Shown piece by piece: positions 39,601 to 50,499 of a stretch of 64,000 nucleotides of DNA. The first letter of the stretch is position 1, and every line of letters begins with the position of its first letter. The stretch is from Azadirachta indica. Taxonomy: Eukaryota; Streptophyta; Magnoliopsida; Sapindales; Meliaceae. The position numbers and the translations under genes were made by a program. The notes under the pieces are model-generated. The model saw only the letters and a program-made list of their open reading frames with translations, was not told where the DNA came from and did no database searches. Location: the NCBI GenBank assembly GCA_022749755.1, contig CM040446.1, positions 11,866,367 through 11,930,366 of the forward strand. Direction: 5' to 3'.

Positions 39601-42600
39601 CTGCTTGGACATGGTTTATAGGTACTAAAATATTGTGAAGAATAGGTCATATGGTCAGTAGCGCCCAAATCAATTATCCAGGAGTTGTCAAAACACTTTT
39701 CTGAGACATGAAATCCAGAGGAGAATGGAGACTTACCAGAGAGTGCCAATGAACATGTGCTAGAAGGATTTCTTAAAGATCCTATCAAGTTTCTGAGTTT
39801 TTCAATTTCCTCACTGCTGAATCCTTCTTGCTCTTGTTTGTCACCTTGACTTAATTGCTCTGTTAGATGAGCCTGGTTGTGAAATCTTTGCTGCCCTCCT
39901 CGATAACCCCATTCTTTGCTTGAAGTCGATGGCTTGCCATTCAATTTCCAGCAACGTTCTTTAGTATGCCTTGGTTTCTTGCAGTAGGTACATCTAAGGT
40001 TGTCTCGGTTATCTTTGTTGTCTTTTCCTGAAAATTTGGGCAGGTCTGCTTTTCCACTTTCTTGTGTTTGCGGTTGTTCAGTTTTAGTAACCAAGGCTGA
40101 TCCTTCGAGGATTTGAGGTTCAAGCATAACACCCCTTCGACTTTCCTCTCCTCGAATTAGAGAAATTATCTCCTCCAACGATGGCGTCTCTTCTTTGCCA
40201 AGAATCTGAACCCTCACCTGATCAAATTCAGGATTAAGGCCAGCTAGTAAATCATAGACTCGATCCTTCTCAATGAAATTTTTCAAAGTTGCAGCATCTT
40301 CTGCGCATTTCACATCTATCACCCGATAATGATCTAGTTCCTGCCATAGATTTTTCAGAGAATTTGCATACTCAGTTACTGATTTGCTTCCTTGTTTGGT
40401 TGCACCCACCTTGACTTTAATCTCATACACTTGGGCAGCATCTCGGGCTTTTGAATAAGTTTGTCGAATTGAGTCCCAGATCTCTTTTGCAGTAGTCAAA
40501 AACATGCAAGTATCACTGATCTCAGGATCCATTGAATCCCATAGCCAAGATACAATCATAGAATCTGCCTCATCCCATGCATCAAATCTCGGGTCTCCTT
40601 TCTTTGGTCCTGTTCCTAGAAGATGGCTGAGCCTTCCTTTGCCCTTTAAATAAGTCCGAACAAATTGGGACCATTTTAAATAATTCTTACCATTTAGCCT
40701 ATATGTTGCTCGAACATTCTGTAGATCGCCTGTCGCTTGTCTTGAATTAACTTCGTCAGATTAGACAGAAGCATTTGTAATCTCAGAGGCAGACATGATG
40801 TTTCAGAATGGGAAATAAGAGAGAAACTAAGCTTTTAATCAGAAGAGAAGAACTTAAGAGATTAAACTTTGGCAATAAAGGCCAATTATGAAAACACAGC
40901 AATGAAGGCTGGAACAAAAAGAAAACGAATGAAACCAGAAAAAAAAAAAAGCCTAGGGCTCTGATACCATGTTGAAAAATAGGAGGAAAAATAATTTTAT
41001 TAGATCTGAAAAACACACTTACATGTACACAGCCTTAAGGGACTATAAAAAGAATTCTCTAGGAATAAAAAAGGAAACTATCTACCGTAATCAATCCTAT
41101 AATTGAAAAGATTTGAATCTCTTTCCTACTTAAATTATACACACATTAATTCATTCCTAATAATCTGGGATTATAATAGCTGTACATTCTAACAATAACA
41201 ATATAATTTTTCGGAGGCATTTTTGTGTGTACTTAATTTATGTTCTGTCTCCTCTGGCTTTTGTGCTATGTAAAGCTGCAGTTGATATAGTCATTGTATA
41301 TCATAGTTTCATAATATTGATAACAGTCTTCACTGTTATTACCTTCAACTGAAATTAGATATATGGAGCTCTGCGCATGACTGTCAAAATGCACTTGATG
41401 TGGAATTCCAAAATGTTTATAGATGCCGGTGGTGACACAATTTTGGCAACATCCTTGCTTGAGGCCAGCAATCTAGTTGTGCTCAAGGTATTTTATCTTC
41501 CACATTTTCTTATTTACATGAGTACCTTTAGTTATCTGCTGCAATGCATGAGGGGATCTGTATTTGGTTTCCAGGAATCATCTGTGATACATTCTAATGC
41601 AAATTTGGGAGTTCATGGACAAGGTTTTCTAAATTTGTCTGGACCAGGAGATATGATTGAGGCACAGCGCCTTATCCTGTCATTATTTTTCAGTATCAAT
41701 GTAAGCTCAGGCCTTATCATGTAATATGGCAAATCAGATTTATAAGTTTACAGATGAATTTTCAGTTGAGAGAGAAAGAGAGAGAGAGATTTGTTTTTGT
41801 GAACTTTATGCTGAAATAGTTCATGTACTGATTAACTTTGCTTCTGATGAAGGTTGGACCCGGATCTGTTCTGCAAGGCCCCTTGGAGAATGCAAGTAAC
41901 AATGATACGTAAGTTACGAGTTATGTAATAATCATTGCAACTATGTTTGTTTAGTGGATTAATAATTTTTGAGATCCTGTAGGAAACCACAGCTCTATTG
42001 TGAACGCCAGGATTGCCCGGTGGAGCTAGTTCATCCGCCAGAGGATTGTAACCTGAACTCATCATTATCCTTCACTCTTCAGGTGTCCCATTAGCACAGT
42101 AGATTGAACATTAAAAACTAATCTTTTAAGATTAGTTCATGGCTCATTGTGCTTTGATGAGTTTTGGCCTTTGGGTTTCTTATAAGCTTTTTGTGTGTTC
42201 TTGCCCCAGATCTGTAGAGTTGAAGAAATTAATACTGAAGGCATAATAACCGGATCTGTTGTTCATTTTCACTGGGTTAGATCTGTAGTTGTTCATGCTT
42301 CTGGAGCAATCAGTGCAACTGGCCTAGGTGCATCTCTTATCTGTTGATCTGGCTTGATCTGTGACATGTAGTTGAAGTGTAAAACCTTTTCTTTCCGAAT
42401 CTTCCCTTTCCTGCTTAGAGTGACTCATATATTGAAAGTTAATAATTATATAGTTGTACCAAATGCTCTTCATTTTGGTGTAAAATTGTATTTTCGGAAA
42501 TTTCATTTTGGATTTTCTGCAGGCTGCACTGGTGGGGTGGGACAGGGAAAAGTGTTTGGCAATGGTCTCGGTGGCGGCGGTGGGCATGGCGGAAGAGGAG

Positions 42601-45600
42601 GGGAAGGATATTTTAATGGCAGTTTTATCGACGGTGGTGCTGCTTATGGGGATGCTGATTTGCCTTGTGAACTGGGTAGTGGTAGTGGAAATGATAGTCT
42701 GGCTGGTGCAACTGCTGGTGGTGGCATAGTAGGTAAGCTGGTTAATGTGATGAGAGTAATTCTATAGTATGTGTTTTCTTTTATACTTAAGATGAGATTG
42801 AGAGCACCTGAAATGAAGTGCACATGAAGTTAGCCTTAGAGGCTGATGTGTATATGACTGTCATGCTAGGAATCTAGTGCAAATTTTAATTCTATCTACT
42901 GCTTGCTTGATTTAGATTTGGGAACCTATGCCTCTCATTTGCATTATCTTTTTTCTTGGCAAATTTTACAATTGTTGGCAAATTAACCAGAAGCATCTTC
43001 TGATGTCATTCTAGGTGCTAGACAATGCCTATGTTTTTGCTCTCGCTTATTATTGTTATTATTATTTATCTCAATATTGGTACATAAGAACCTGAAGGAA
43101 AAGATTAGACTCATGTTATAGATTTATATCTAACGACTGCAATTCATTTGCGAAATAGGGATACGGTTCAAGTTTGGCTATTGCTTAGCTGGCATTATTC
43201 AGTTCATATGAATTTCATTTTGGATTTTATTTTTTGTTTCTCTTTATGGATTATTACCTTTTATATGTACACTTTTTTTGTTGGACAGTGATGGGTTCAA
43301 TGGAGCACTCACTGACAAGTTTGTCTGTTTACGGTTCAATTAGAGCTGATGGAGAAAGCTTTGAAGAGGAAATCCACCAGCAACGAGGTAGGCTTATCTC
43401 AAATATAGGTCCTGGGGGTGGATCTGGTGGAACCATTCTTTTGTTTATTCATACATTGGTACTTGGTGATTCTTCTTTTATCTCAACTACCGGGGGGCAC
43501 GGTAGTCATAGTGGTGGCGGCGGCGGCGGTGGGGGAAGAGTTCATTTTCATTGGTCAGATGTACCTACTGGGGATGAGTATCTCCCCTTGGCAAGTGTCA
43601 AAGGAAACATTCATGCAAGGTTTGTATCCAATAAAACAAAGAGCAATGCAGCAGTTCTAATGTACTTCTTGTATTTAATTCCCAGTAAATGATGAAATTG
43701 CTTGTTTACTTCTATGGTTTGTGCATTTTGTTGCACGGGGGTCCTTTAATAAACATTTGCTGCTTGTTGTAGATTGGTGAACATAAATGGTTGTCAGGTT
43801 GCTTCTTTTAAATGTATAATGTGGTTGATGTGATAAAAGCTGCATTTCTTTTAATCAGACTTACTACATTTTATTATTGGGTTTTTTTCACAAACTTTAA
43901 ATACTCTGGAGAGCTGGATGTGTTGTTTTTGTGCATTTAAAACTTCTGAAGTGTGATGCCCAACTTTATGTATTAGATGTGACTTAGGTTCGACCACAAC
44001 TGATTGTGCTAAATGAGATCTTAAGCTGTTTTATATTTGTCCTGCAATAGCTTGCAAGCTATGTATCTATTTAAAGGAGTTGAAGAGGTGTGTATGTATT
44101 CTGAGATCCTATAAATATAATGTGTACAAACTTGGATTCTATTGCTGAGAAGAGGTTTCGATTTGCATGTTGGAATCTTGTGAAACATCCTGCTCCATTA
44201 ATAGTTTATTGAACAGTGTCCAACATCTGTGGAGAACTGTTTAGTGCCAGGCGAAATAGTATAACCCTTTCATCAGCAAAAAAATTTCCTTTCTCATATT
44301 TCTTTCATGGTTGGGTATTTTACGCAAGGCTCTTCTAATGCTTACATTGAGACATCTACAACAATGTGTGACTGAGTTATGAGGGGACGAGTGTTTTGTT
44401 ATGGAATTGGACATGAGTGTTTTGTTATGAGGGATGGGGCATCTTAAAAATCTGTACTAGGACACATTTAAACGTGGTTGTGTATATATTCTATTAAACA
44501 TGTATGCTAACATATGATTGTTGTGCATTTGCTTATGCAATTATTGAGTTTGCAAATGTATAAAAATCTGATGAAAAAATTTCTATGATGGCTGAGTAGT
44601 TTAAGCAAGGATGCTTTTGTAATGATATCTAGAGTGTTGTGATTAGGATTCCACTCTAAAGAGAAAAGACTGAGCACTTCTTGGCTGTGATCTGTAGACA
44701 TGAATGTGAGTGTTTTATTACAATAGGGATGGGCCACTCTCAAGAATCTAGACTAGGACACAGTCAAAACGTATACATTGGTGTATATATATGATAGACA
44801 CCTATGCTAGAATTCTGCAAGTGTTTGCTTTTACAGTTTGCCTGTATGTGGAAGTTTTTATGATTCCTATGTGGAAGTTTTTATGACTCCTCCAATATGT
44901 TACATGCATTTTAGCAATGGAGATGCATTATGCTATGGCCGTCGGTGTAAGTCTCAGACATGTGGACATGAGTGCTGTATGTTTTTTTGGTACAACAACC
45001 AAATTTTTAATTGGAGAAATCTCCTACTGACCATAGCTGCATGTTTATTAGTAGCTATTCCCCCATGTGTTCTTTAGCTGTGTGATTTTTTCTTCTTTGC
45101 TCAGCCATTTCTTTAATTATTAACCATGCAAAATTGTGGATTTTTTATGGAACTAATTGGATTTGAGCTATTTTTCCCCTTGATGGCAGGGGAGGACTTG
45201 GTAGAGGTCAGGGTGTTGCTGGTGGACATGGGACTGTTACAGGGAAGGCCTGCCCTAAAGGTCTTTATGGTGTCTTTTGTGAGGTAGATTTTCCCCTTTT
45301 GCTGTTTTTTATGGTCATGTAATTTCTGGCTTGTTTCAAAGTCTAATTCTACCGTGCATCATTTGTAATACCTACAAAATGTTGTTAGCAAGATTTGTGG
45401 TGGAGTATGAAAAACTTTGATTGTTGATTCTAACTAATAGCCATCTTATGCATTAGGTTTTTAGCTAGATTGTAGTTTTTCTTTTTTATATTTATTTTAA
45501 TTTTTCCATGATGATGCCTTTTAGTTTACCTAGCTTTTTTAAGCTGTTGATGTACTTCTCCTAACTATTTATGCAATTGCACTGCAGGAATGTCCAGTTG

Positions 45601-46449
45601 GGACATTTAAGAATGTAAGCGGATCAGATAGAGCTCTTTGTCAAAATTGCCCATCTTATGAGCTTCCACGTCGTGCCGTATATATTTCTGTTCGAGGTAT
45701 TTTGGATTTACAATTTGCTGCTTCTGTATGAGGAAGATCTGTTGTTCTTTGCTGTACGTATTGCTTTATTAGTTGCCTCTTAATGTTATTTACTCATTTG
45801 AATACATTGAAATTGTTCTTAGCTGGTTGTATTTTTGTTTTCCACTGGTGTTGAGAGTGCTGTCGCCTACTAAGGTTTTCTGAGATTCTTATTTTGTCCA
45901 GGTAATTTTGTTCTTAAATTTGTCTGATCCTTTTGACAGGTGGTGTCACTGAAAATCCTTGTCCATACAAGTGCGTTTCTGAGAGATATCACATGCCACA
46001 CTGTTACACAGCGCTTGAAGAATTGGTCTACACCTTTGGTGGCCCATGGTTGTTTGGGCTTATTCTCTTAGGAATCCTCATCCTGTTAGCGCTTGTTCTT
46101 AGTGTTGCACGGATGAAATACGTTAGTGGGGACGAATTACCAACTCTTGTGCCTGCTCGACGTGGCTCTCGGATAGATCACTCCTTCCCTTTCCTAGAGT
46201 CTTTGAATGAGGTTATTATCCAATGGTTGTCATATCAATCCAGTAAATAGCAACACCCCAAACCCTTTGTAGTTTGTTGCATATAATTCTTATGGTGATA
46301 GTTCTATTCTTTCAGGTTTTGGAGACAAATAGAACTGAGGAGTCACGGAGTCATGTGCACAGAATGTATTTTATGGGGCCAAATACATTCAGTGAACCTT
46401 GGCATCTGCCACATTCTCCTCCAGAACAAGTAACAGAAATTGTGTAAGT

Positions 46450-46484
<35 letters not shown>

Positions 46485-49400
46485 TATGTAATGCTTTGGT
46501 TGTTAGATGTAATGCCCGTTTGGTTTGGCTTTTTCATTGGCCAAAAGGGTTTTTTCATGTTAAAAACCCTTTTTACATTTTTTGATGTCGTTTGGTTGAT
46601 ATTGGAGTAGAGCTTTTAAGAATTAAAAAAGCTGTTTTCCTTCTACTAGAAAAAGCCCAAAATTTAAGCTTTTAGCAACAGAACTTCTCCAACTTTTTTA
46701 AAAGGTCAAATTGTCTAAAATACGCTTACTTTATTTTAAAAATTTAAATTATTTTTTTAAATAAAAATTAAAAATTTATCTATTAAAGTAATTAATCAAC
46801 TTTTTATCAAAAGTTATTTATGACAATTAAATGATTAATAAATTTTTGCTAAAAGCTCTATTTATAAAAGCTTTATGAGTATAATCTCTATTTTAAAAAA
46901 CTCTATTTGAAAAGTTATATCAAACGAACCAGTAATTACTTTGAAGGTTGTTTTAAAAGCTGGTTATATATTCTCCTCATTTCAAGCAGCACTAGAGTAA
47001 AATGCATATTCAACTATTAACAGTTTTCCATTGTTTAGTAGTTTACAATTGTTTTTGTGCTAAGACATTTCATTTGCATCACAGATATGAAGATGCATTT
47101 AATAGATTTGTGGATGAGATTAATGCTTTAGCTGCTTATCAGTGGTGGGAGGGATCGGTCTATAGCATTCTTTCTATTCTTGCATATCCACTTGCATGGT
47201 CCTGGCTACAGCGTTGCCGGAAAAATAAATTACAGCAACTTCGTGAATTTGTTCGGTCCGAGTATGATCATTCTTGCTTACGTTCTTGCCGTTCACGTGC
47301 TCTCTATGAAGGGCTTAAGGTTCTTTTCCCTCTGAAACATATTCTAATTTTGGCCTTTTTTGTCATAGGTTTGTTTGAATTCAGGGTGCTGATAATTTAG
47401 TTGGAATATTTTATGATATTCTATTTTTTGATCAGATGCAATATTTTAGCCATCAAATTTCAAAAACCTAAGGGTGTCAGTGTTAAGGATATTTTACGTT
47501 ATGGAATTCAATAAAGGCTTTCAAAAATGAAGACAGTGGTTCCTGTAAGATTTTCGTACTAATATTGAAATCTTTCTCTGGAATATATGAAACATCATTG
47601 GGCAAATAGAGTGAATAAATAATCTAGAAATTATCGATTATATGTGCTGCTTCTGGAATTTAGCGGGGTTGGGTTTATGTTAGTGAACCAAGATTTTAGA
47701 CTTTCGAGATGAGGAACCTCTTTCTTGGTTTGTTGCTGGTTTCTTCTAAACTTATTCCTCTACCTGTTCATTTTGTACGACACTTGGCTATTTTGATTGT
47801 TAACAAACTAAATTCTTCTGAAGTTGACATAGATGAGATATGATAAGGAGAAGCTCCAGTTGGCTCAGAAGTTTTTTAATGCATCTTGACTGTCCTATAC
47901 TGCTTCACCTAAATTGTTGGTGCAGATGCATTTAATCTAAATCATTATTTTGTTGTCCTGACAAGCACAATTTCATTTATTTTAATGTTAATGGAATCTA
48001 CAATTTCGACATTAATGCTTACTGAGTCATGCTGCAGGTAGCTGCAACTGCTGATCTGATGCTAGCATATGTTGATTTTTTTCTTGGCGGAGATGAAAAG
48101 AGAGCTGATCTTCCTGCTCCACTTAATCAAAGATTTCCAATGTCTTTGGTTTTGGGGGGAGATGGAAGCTACATGGCTCCTTTCTGTCTTCACAATGATA
48201 ACATTCTTACAAGCCTTATGAGTCAGGTTAACATTTGTTAGTTTAAGTGGTTGTCCTTTTTGTAAATTTTATTGTATTTCTATGTAAAGAAGTGCTGCTG
48301 ATTATTTGTTTGAACTTTCCAGTCTGTCCCCCCAACCATATGGTACCGACTAGTGGCTGGTCTAAATGCTCAACTGCGTTTGGTTCGCTGTGGACACCTA
48401 AAAATTACTTTTGGTCATGTTATCATCTGGCTTGAAACGCATGCAAATCCTACTTTAAATACGTATGGTATACATGTTGATCTTGCTTGGTTTCAGCCTA
48501 CATCTTCTGGGTATTGCCAGTTTGGACTTGTCGTATATGCTAATGAGAACAGAAATCTGGCCCAAGCTATTGAGCGCCATGATGGGTCTTTGAGACATGA
48601 GCTGCAGTCATGGTAACTTTTTCTTTCTTTCTTTTATCCTTTCCATTTTTTCTTCTGTCACTGCCTTGTGATTGTCTCAACCATTTAGCTTGAGTTTCTT
48701 CTTGTTAGCAGCAATTAATTCTCTGTCTATTGTAATTTGCAGTTTGGTTAGAACCCATCAGGGGGATGCACTAGATTGTTTGAGAGTCAGTGAACATCTT
48801 ATAACACGAAGAAGGATATTTGGAGGGATTTTGAATGCCAAAAGCTTACGAACTCTTAAGACAAAGAGAGCTATTTGCTATCCCTTTTCCTTTATAGTTT
48901 ATAATTCTAAACCTGTTGGTCATCAGGTAGTTGAAATACTTCCAGCGGATTCAGTGATTGTTCTCTTTTCTTTTTCCAAATATTTGGCTAAAGTTTAAGA
49001 TGATATTCTAACTTTTGATTTCTTTCACTTTGCAGGATCTTGTTGGCCTGCTTATCTCTATACTACTACTAGCTGATTTTAGCTTAGTCCTGCTTACTTT
49101 ACTACAGATGTATTCTATTTCATTGCTCAACTTCTTTTTGGTGCTCTTTATCCTTCCTCTTGGTCTGCTATTTCCATTTCCAACCGGGATTAGTGCTCTG
49201 TTCAGTCATGGACCTAGACGGTCAGCTGGCCTGGCCCGTGTATATGCTCTGTGGAACATAACATCCTTAGTCAATGTTGTAAGTTCATCTCTGTCCATTA
49301 TCAAAATTTATTTGAAGCTTGAAAGAATTTGGAGTATATGCTGGTCCAAGTTGCAACTAACACACATCGACTTTTTTTTAATTTAGTGAATTGTGCATTC

Positions 49401-50286
49401 TTTGTAATATTGCAACATCGCCTTTAACAATTCAAGAATGTAAATATATGCTTTTTATGTTTATAATTAATCTCAAATTGTTCTCTGTGAAATGATCGGT
49501 TATAACAATGTGTTGAATAATTAATCCTTTGGAAGGTGTGTGTGAAATTTGAAGAGGTTACTTCTATAGCCCAGATGGATATACAACACACCAAACAAAA
49601 TTTGGTTACTTCATAGCAAAGGTGGTTGTATGTGGTGGTTTGATTGTCTGGTGCGCCAAATAGATTGTATATAGCTAACATTATCTTCCTGAAGGTTGAA
49701 TGTTGCTAGGAATAGAGAGTTGTTTTTCCTAGTTGTCAATGTGTAGGAACACAACATTAATGAGTATGAACTTCTGGTTCCTGGATCTACTTTTCTATAT
49801 ATCAAATGCAACTTATTTGTGACCTTTCAGGCCTATTTTGTGTTTAATCCTTCTTCTACCATGCTAAATGACCTCTGCAATGTCGATGATTCTTATTTGT
49901 CAATCATAATTCCTTCTGGTTAACAGGCAACTGCTTTCATGTGTGGATATCTTCATTATAGAGCCCACTCAAGTAAAAAACATTTGAGCTTTCAGTCCTG
50001 GAATTTTAGCATGTAAGTACCTTTTATTTGCTGTTGTGGCAAATTTTTTCAACAAGTTTCCTTGCTGGTTGTACTGTGGTGTAGTATGGTCTGCTGACAT
50101 CTGTACATTTTGTCTTTGTGGCATGATGGTGGGTGCAGGGATGAAAGTGAATGGTGGATGCTTCCTTCTGGATTGCTGTTGTGTAAAATTATACAAGCAC
50201 GGCTCATTGATTACCATGTGGCTAATCAAGAAATTCAAGATTATTCTTTGTATAGCAATGACCCTGATGCATTCTGGCAGTCGTGA
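30623..50286 (+). CDS. Large glycine-rich membrane protein, unknown function
   Basis: Twenty-two exons: 30623-31437, 33898-34013, 34486-34694, 34999-35118, 41359-41487, 41575-41700, 41853-41908, 41983-42082, 42210-42327, 42523-42732, 43289-43619, 45190-45283, 45588-45696, 45940-46211, 46316-46443, 47085-47319, 48038-48226, 48323-48612, 48743-48926, 49036-49278, 49927-50012 and 50139-50286. These sum to 4308 bases (1435 residues) and phase is kept at every junction. The product has an N-terminal signal peptide (about residues 1-21), a proline-rich stretch (PPSPPPPIAPPHPP), then a long extracytoplasmic region with repeated glycine-rich blocks such as GGGGSGGSIF and GGGGGGGGRVHFHW. A cysteine-rich segment of ephrin-receptor/EGF-like type follows (GLYGVFCEECPVGTFKN... 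and PCPYKC). A transmembrane helix lies near residues 881-903, then a large loop and further C-terminal membrane segments encoded by exons 20-22. It matches the conserved Arabidopsis family of At5g11700, At5g47020 and At4g32920, annotated only as glycine-rich proteins. Biochemical role is unknown. Intron 4 is 6.2 kb, has a GC donor and hosts a copia element. Confidence 0.9.
31438..33897 (+). other. Intron 1 of the glycine-rich-protein gene
   Basis: A 2.46-kb intron after codon 271, donor GTAAAG and acceptor AGCAG. It is T-rich and contains no supportable embedded gene or repeat. Confidence 0.85.
35119..35120 (+). other. Non-canonical GC splice donor of intron 4
   Basis: Exon 4 ends GTCAAG and the intron begins GCAAGT, the standard consensus for U2-type GC-AG introns. 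The acceptor is the AG at 41357-41358. The junction reads SVVK followed by IYGALRM, which keeps phase 0 and matches the protein family without a gap. No GT nearby gives an equally good alignment. Confidence 0.8.
35916..36044 (+). repeat. Left copy of a 128-base direct duplication
   Basis: Begins AACAATATAAATTTC and ends ATTATATTGATAAC, and aligns throughout with 41197-41324. The shared interior includes ATGTAAAGCTGCAGT. The copia element separates the two copies at their junction. Confidence 0.75.
36040..36044. repeat. Target-site duplication, left
   Basis: ATAAC directly precedes the left LTR and is repeated directly after the right LTR (41195-41199). Five bases is the usual size for Ty1/copia integrases. 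Confidence 0.9.
36045..36269 (-). repeat. 3' LTR of the copia element
   Basis: 225 bases; on the element's strand it runs from TGTTAGAATG to TTTTTCAACA. It is identical to the 5' LTR except at 36089. Confidence 0.96.
36270..36281 (-). other. Polypurine tract of the copia element
   Basis: Reads CTTGAGGGGGAG on the element's strand, immediately upstream of the 3' LTR. It is the expected primer for plus-strand DNA synthesis. The stop codon of the RNase H frame (36277-36279) overlaps it. Confidence 0.9.
36277..40796 (-). pseudogene. Broken gag-pol polyprotein of the copia element
   Basis: A reading frame begins at the ATG at 40796, close to the primer-binding site, but an in-frame TAA lies at codon 12 (40761-40763). 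The frame then stays open to a stop at 37986-37988. It encodes gag with a zinc knuckle (C-x2-C-x4-H-x4-C; C190, C193, H198, C203 counted from 40559), the protease site, the integrase zinc-binding region and catalytic core, and a spacer. The protease motif reads IDLGATDHM, where D-S/T-G is usual. A short duplication near 37930-38030 shifts the frame. The next frame, to 36551, carries reverse transcriptase with YIDDIIV and the start of RNase H (YTDADYAG). A further shift between about 36590 and 36620 moves the RNase H end into a third frame (to 36277). The element is non-autonomous; any mobility would need proteins from other copies. Confidence 0.93.
40958..40969 (-). other. Primer-binding site of the copia element
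   Basis: Reads TGGTATCAGAGC on the element's strand, directly adjacent to the 5' LTR. It is complementary to the 3' end of initiator methionine tRNA, the standard copia primer. Confidence 0.93.
40970..41194 (-). repeat. 5' LTR of the copia element
   Basis: 225 bases with TG...CA ends. It should contain the element's promoter; TATA-like sequence is present but not diagnostic. Only one base differs from the 3' LTR. Confidence 0.96.
41195..41199. repeat. Target-site duplication, right
   Basis: ATAAC directly after the right LTR, matching 36040-36044. Confidence 0.9.
41197..41324 (+). repeat. Right copy of the 128-base direct duplication
   Basis: Begins AACAATATAATTTTT and ends ATAATATTGATAAC, aligning with 35916-36044 at roughly four bases in five by eye. 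The divergence shows the duplication is much older than the copia insertion. Confidence 0.75.
44300..44833 (+). repeat. Diverged 296-base-period direct repeat in intron 11
   Basis: Two segments (about 44300-44535 and 44585-44833) share ordered blocks: GAGTGTTTT, ATGGG(G/C)CA, then ACTAGGACACA (44456 and 44752), then TATGCTA and GTTTGCTT. Strong divergence indicates an old duplication. No coding signal. Confidence 0.6.
46452..46482 (+). repeat. (TC)n microsatellite next to a splice donor
   Basis: A perfect TC tract that starts eight bases into intron 15, just after the donor GTAAGT. On the sense strand it is a polypyrimidine run. Confidence 0.9.
46514..46932. mobile_element. MITE-like insertion in intron 15
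   Basis: The left end reads GCCCGTTTGGTTTGGCTTTT; the right end in reverse complement reads ACTGGTTCGTTTGATATAAC followed by TTTT. The GTTTGGTT-type terminal repeats, AT-rich core with internal inverted blocks, length near 420 bases and lack of coding capacity fit a non-autonomous DNA transposon (hAT-like or PIF-like is unresolved). It sits wholly inside the intron between exons 15 and 16. Confidence 0.6.
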
Positions 50287-50347
50287 AAGCATTCATTGGA
50301 TTGGTAGAGGCCCGGTTAGATAGCTGAGTTTTCTTTAAAGATCAACT

Positions 50348-50350
<3 letters not shown>

Positions 50351-50405
<55 letters not shown>

Positions 50406-50498
50406 TGTTCTTTTTTTTTCCCGTACATTTGATTTTTTGTGGGTGAAATAGGTGAGTGAAATGGTGTATAGTGAAGGAAGAGAGAGAGAGAGAGAGAG
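50351..50498. repeat. (TC)n and (AG)n microsatellites
   Basis: A TC tract at 50351-50397 and an AG tract at 50479-50498, separated by about 80 bases. They follow the stop codon of the glycine-rich-protein gene and may lie in its 3' untranslated region. The opposed tracts could pair as a hairpin in RNA. Confidence 0.85.
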
Positions 50499-50499
50499 G

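Larger units (their letters stand above)
36045..41194 (-). mobile_element. Ty1/copia LTR retrotransposon in intron 4
   Basis: A complete 5.15-kb element inserted antisense to the host gene. From its own 5' end (right) to 3' end (left): LTR, tRNA-iMet primer-binding site, gag, protease, integrase, reverse transcriptase, RNase H, polypurine tract, LTR. The domain order with integrase before reverse transcriptase is diagnostic of copia. The LTRs are 225 bases each, with TG...CA ends and one difference (36089 versus 41014). A 5-base target-site duplication flanks it. The coding region carries at least three breaks, so this copy cannot encode an intact polyprotein. Confidence 0.97.

Noticed and set aside
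44838..45077. 79-codon cysteine-containing frame in intron 11 as a possible extra exon
   Set aside because: Including it breaks the phase between exons 11 and 12, which join directly and align with the family.
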